From an uncultured Acidobacteriota bacterium (lineage in GTDB: Bacteria > Acidobacteriota > Terriglobia > Bryobacterales > Bryobacteraceae): 64,000 bases of DNA. Shown piece after piece: positions 62,604-64,000 of this stretch. Both the position numbers and the translations under genes were made by a program. The notes under the pieces are model-generated. The model did no database searches, was not told the origin of the DNA, and was given only the letters and a program-made list of their open reading frames with translations. Every line of letters starts with the position of its first letter. Within the stretch, counting starts at the first letter, position 1. The stretch spans positions 62,001 through 126,000 of the forward strand of contig CADEFM010000015.1 in assembly GCA_902826605.1 (NCBI GenBank), in the 5' to 3' direction.

Positions 62604-64000
62604 CTATCGTCCCGAACGTTCGATCCACTGCGCGAATTCGCTCCACGGAGCAGTGCGTCCGTGAATTGGCACGATCGTGGTGACGTCCAGTCCCAGTCGC
62701 TTCACATGATTGTAGAAGCTCTTATTCGCGGCGCTCGGAGCAGCGGGCAGTGATTCGCCCTGTGCTGGAGGATCGAAAAGATCCCCTTCGATCGCGATTT
62801 TTTCCTGCGGCAGATATGCCATCAGCATGCCCTCCGCGTGCGCCAGGGGCTGCACGTATGTGATCTGCATGGTGCGGCGGCCATCTGTCAGCGTGTAGTT
62901 TTCTCGAATGGCTTCGTATTGATAACCCTCGGCGACTTCAGTGGGCGGCCACAGGCTCATCATGTCCGGCTCCAGCGTCCGCGCGGCGTAATTTAGAACA
63001 TCGTGCACATAGAAATCGTAGTTCTTCACATGCGTGATGATCGTCGCGCCAATGTGCATGTACGTGCGGAGCCCTCCTATGTGATCGAAGTGCTGGTGGG
63101 TGTTCACCAAAAAGCGAATTGACTTGTTGGGGATTAGCTTCGTGATCTCTTCGATCACCGCCAGATTGCGCTGCTCGTTCAGCGGCGCTTCCACCACGGC
63201 GATGTAGTCTTTGAACTCCACCGCCACGCTGTTGTGAGACGCGCCACCCATCAAGTACACGCCGTCGGCCAGCCGCTGCGGTTGCACCCGCACCGGGAAC
63301 GTGGCTTGCCGTACCGCATCGGGAACCGGCAGCGGATCTGGGCACACATTCGCTTTCACGTCCGGGATGTTGCCGCCGAATCCGTTGTGTCCCGCAGTCA
63401 CGTTCTGCGCCCCGAAGTTGTCGTCAAAGCCGTCATGGTGATGCCAGGTTGTGGGGAAGCGAACTCCATTGCCCGCGTCGACGTAGCGGTCGTTGGTGAA
63501 CTCATGCTCATAGTTCATGTCGCCCAGCACCGGATCGGGCACGGAGGTGTGAATACGCTGCAGCATGTTCTCTTTGTTAATCGTCGCGTCCACGCGGTAT
63601 TTGCCGAGCACAGTGATGGAGACAACCGTCACCTTCTCGGGAATCGTCGTGTTTCCGTCGCGGCCGGATTCGCCGAGTTCCCACCGCCAAACCGCCCTGG
63701 GATTCGCGCCCGGCAGCTTGGCGGCTTTTAGGAAGCCGTGCGGGTTGATCCACAGATCCAACTGCCAGCGCTCGGCGTCGTCGGGCGGCGCGGCGACAGG
63801 GGAACCTCCCGCGCCGTCGATGTGCCATGCGACCTTGCCGTTCACCGCGAACGTTTGGTGCGGATTGCGCTGCAGGGGCGTGCCATCTTTCCAGCCTGAG
63901 CCGTATTTCCAGGACGCGGGAGCCAGTCCCGGCTTGCGGTCGAACTCCTCCTTCATCGTCTGGTTCTCCCAGTTCATGACGCGCGTGTAGTTGGCGAGCG
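62604..64000 (-). CDS. Metallo-beta-lactamase-fold hydrolase, 5'-truncated by the window edge
   Basis: The frame is open beyond 64000 (LANYTRVMNWENQTMKEEFD), so the start lies outside. The visible ~465 residues have an N-terminal domain of about 220 residues (beta-rich, with a WHIDGAGG stretch) followed by an MBL domain with zinc motif HQHFDH in VNTHQHFDHIGG, later HAEGM, the Asp in AIEGDLFDPP and the last His in VPIHGR. The unusual long N-terminal part points to a quinohemoprotein- or alkylsulfatase-like relative. The first Met at 63977 is internal. Confidence 0.82.
   Translation of the reverse strand, partial: LANYTRVMNWENQTMKEEFDRKPGLAPASWKYGSGWKDGTPLQRNPHQTFAVNGKVAWHIDGAGGSPVAAPPDDAERWQLDLWINPHGFLKAAKLPGANPRAVWRWELGESGRDGNTTIPEKVTVVSITVLGKYRVDATINKENMLQRIHTSVPDPVLGDMNYEHEFTNDRYVDAGNGVRFPTTWHHHDGFDDNFGAQNVTAGHNGFGGNIPDVKANVCPDPLPVPDAVRQATFPVRVQPQRLADGVYLMGGASHNSVAVEFKDYIAVVEAPLNEQRNLAVIEEITKLIPNKSIRFLVNTHQHFDHIGGLRTYMHIGATIITHVKNYDFYVHDVLNYAARTLEPDMMSLWPPTEVAEGYQYEAIRENYTLTDGRRTMQITYVQPLAHAEGMLMAYLPQEKIAIEGDLFDPPAQGESLPAAPSAANKSFYNHVKRLGLDVTTIVPIHGRTAPWSEFAQWIERSGR

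Overview
The window looks like chromosomal DNA of a Gram-negative, probably soil-dwelling bacterium. Acidobacteriota of the Solibacter/Bryobacter type is my best guess. The guess rests on GC richness, numerous secreted or Tat-exported enzymes, two SYLF lipid-binding proteins, a WxxGxW-repeat secreted protein, a membrane pyrophosphatase, an alpha2beta2-type glycyl-tRNA synthetase (glyQ/glyS) next to ppdK, and periplasmic OmpA- and LolA-like proteins. No rRNA, tRNA, IS element, prophage or CRISPR array was seen. The taxonomic call is inference.

Layout. 1-11 kb: the end of msrB, a HupE/UreJ-like membrane protein, a PcpA/LinE-like ring-cleaving dioxygenase with an IclR regulator, a PepSY membrane protein, and secreted or Tat-targeted hydrolases, with a 2-hydroxyacid dehydrogenase among them. 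11.3-14.1 kb: an accessory patch with a WxxGxW protein, a TacA/TacT-type toxin-antitoxin pair, an AT-richer membrane protein gene, and directly behind it the stump of a MetE-like gene. 14.1-23.5 kb: a PPOX flavoprotein, a SYLF protein coupled to a methyltransferase, a 50-residue ORF, an overlapping run CbiX / flavin reductase / 2-TM protein / DinB / DUF6580-like protein, a hexose-phosphate kinase, an EamA exporter, a PLP dehydratase and a PAP2 phosphatase. 23.6-26.4 kb: a two-subunit molybdenum hydroxylase (IorA/IorB type). 26.4-28.2 kb: a foldable leader region and a TPR protein.

28.2-34.5 kb: a tightly packed recO-glyQ-glyS-ppdK operon (minus strand). 34.5-36.6 kb: cupin, esterase, FtsB-like and zinc-ribbon proteins. 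36.6-41.2 kb: an overlapping minus-strand operon of a PfkB sugar kinase, a polytopic glycosyltransferase-like protein, a DapF-like protein lacking the second catalytic cysteine, and a nucleotide-sugar dehydrogenase. 41.2-47.6 kb: two metallophosphoesterases, an APC permease with a long soluble tail, GAPDH and an NAD-type isocitrate dehydrogenase. 47.6-50 kb: a NarL-type two-component pair and a decayed NusG/UpxY-like gene.

50-57.2 kb: an envelope/stress-flavoured cluster (OmpA with a coiled coil, SYLF, DksA/TraR, Zn-PLC-like, LolA-like, secreted unknowns, an Lmo0937-type mini-membrane protein, a Gln-rich secreted protein). Two of its intergenic regions carry palindromes of the same form, GGTCA-N2-TGACC. 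57.5-64 kb: a divergent K+-independent-type membrane pyrophosphatase, an RlmI-like rRNA methyltransferase coupled to a GerW/YtfJ protein, an orphan ModA-like binding protein, and a 5'-truncated metallo-beta-lactamase-fold hydrolase.

The best candidates for something undescribed are the GGTCA-N2-TGACC envelope-stress cluster, the Cys-to-Ser DapF inside a sugar-nucleotide operon, the divergent pyrophosphatase, and the accessory patch that truncated a metE-like gene. All family names are from reading the translated sequences. No database search was possible.
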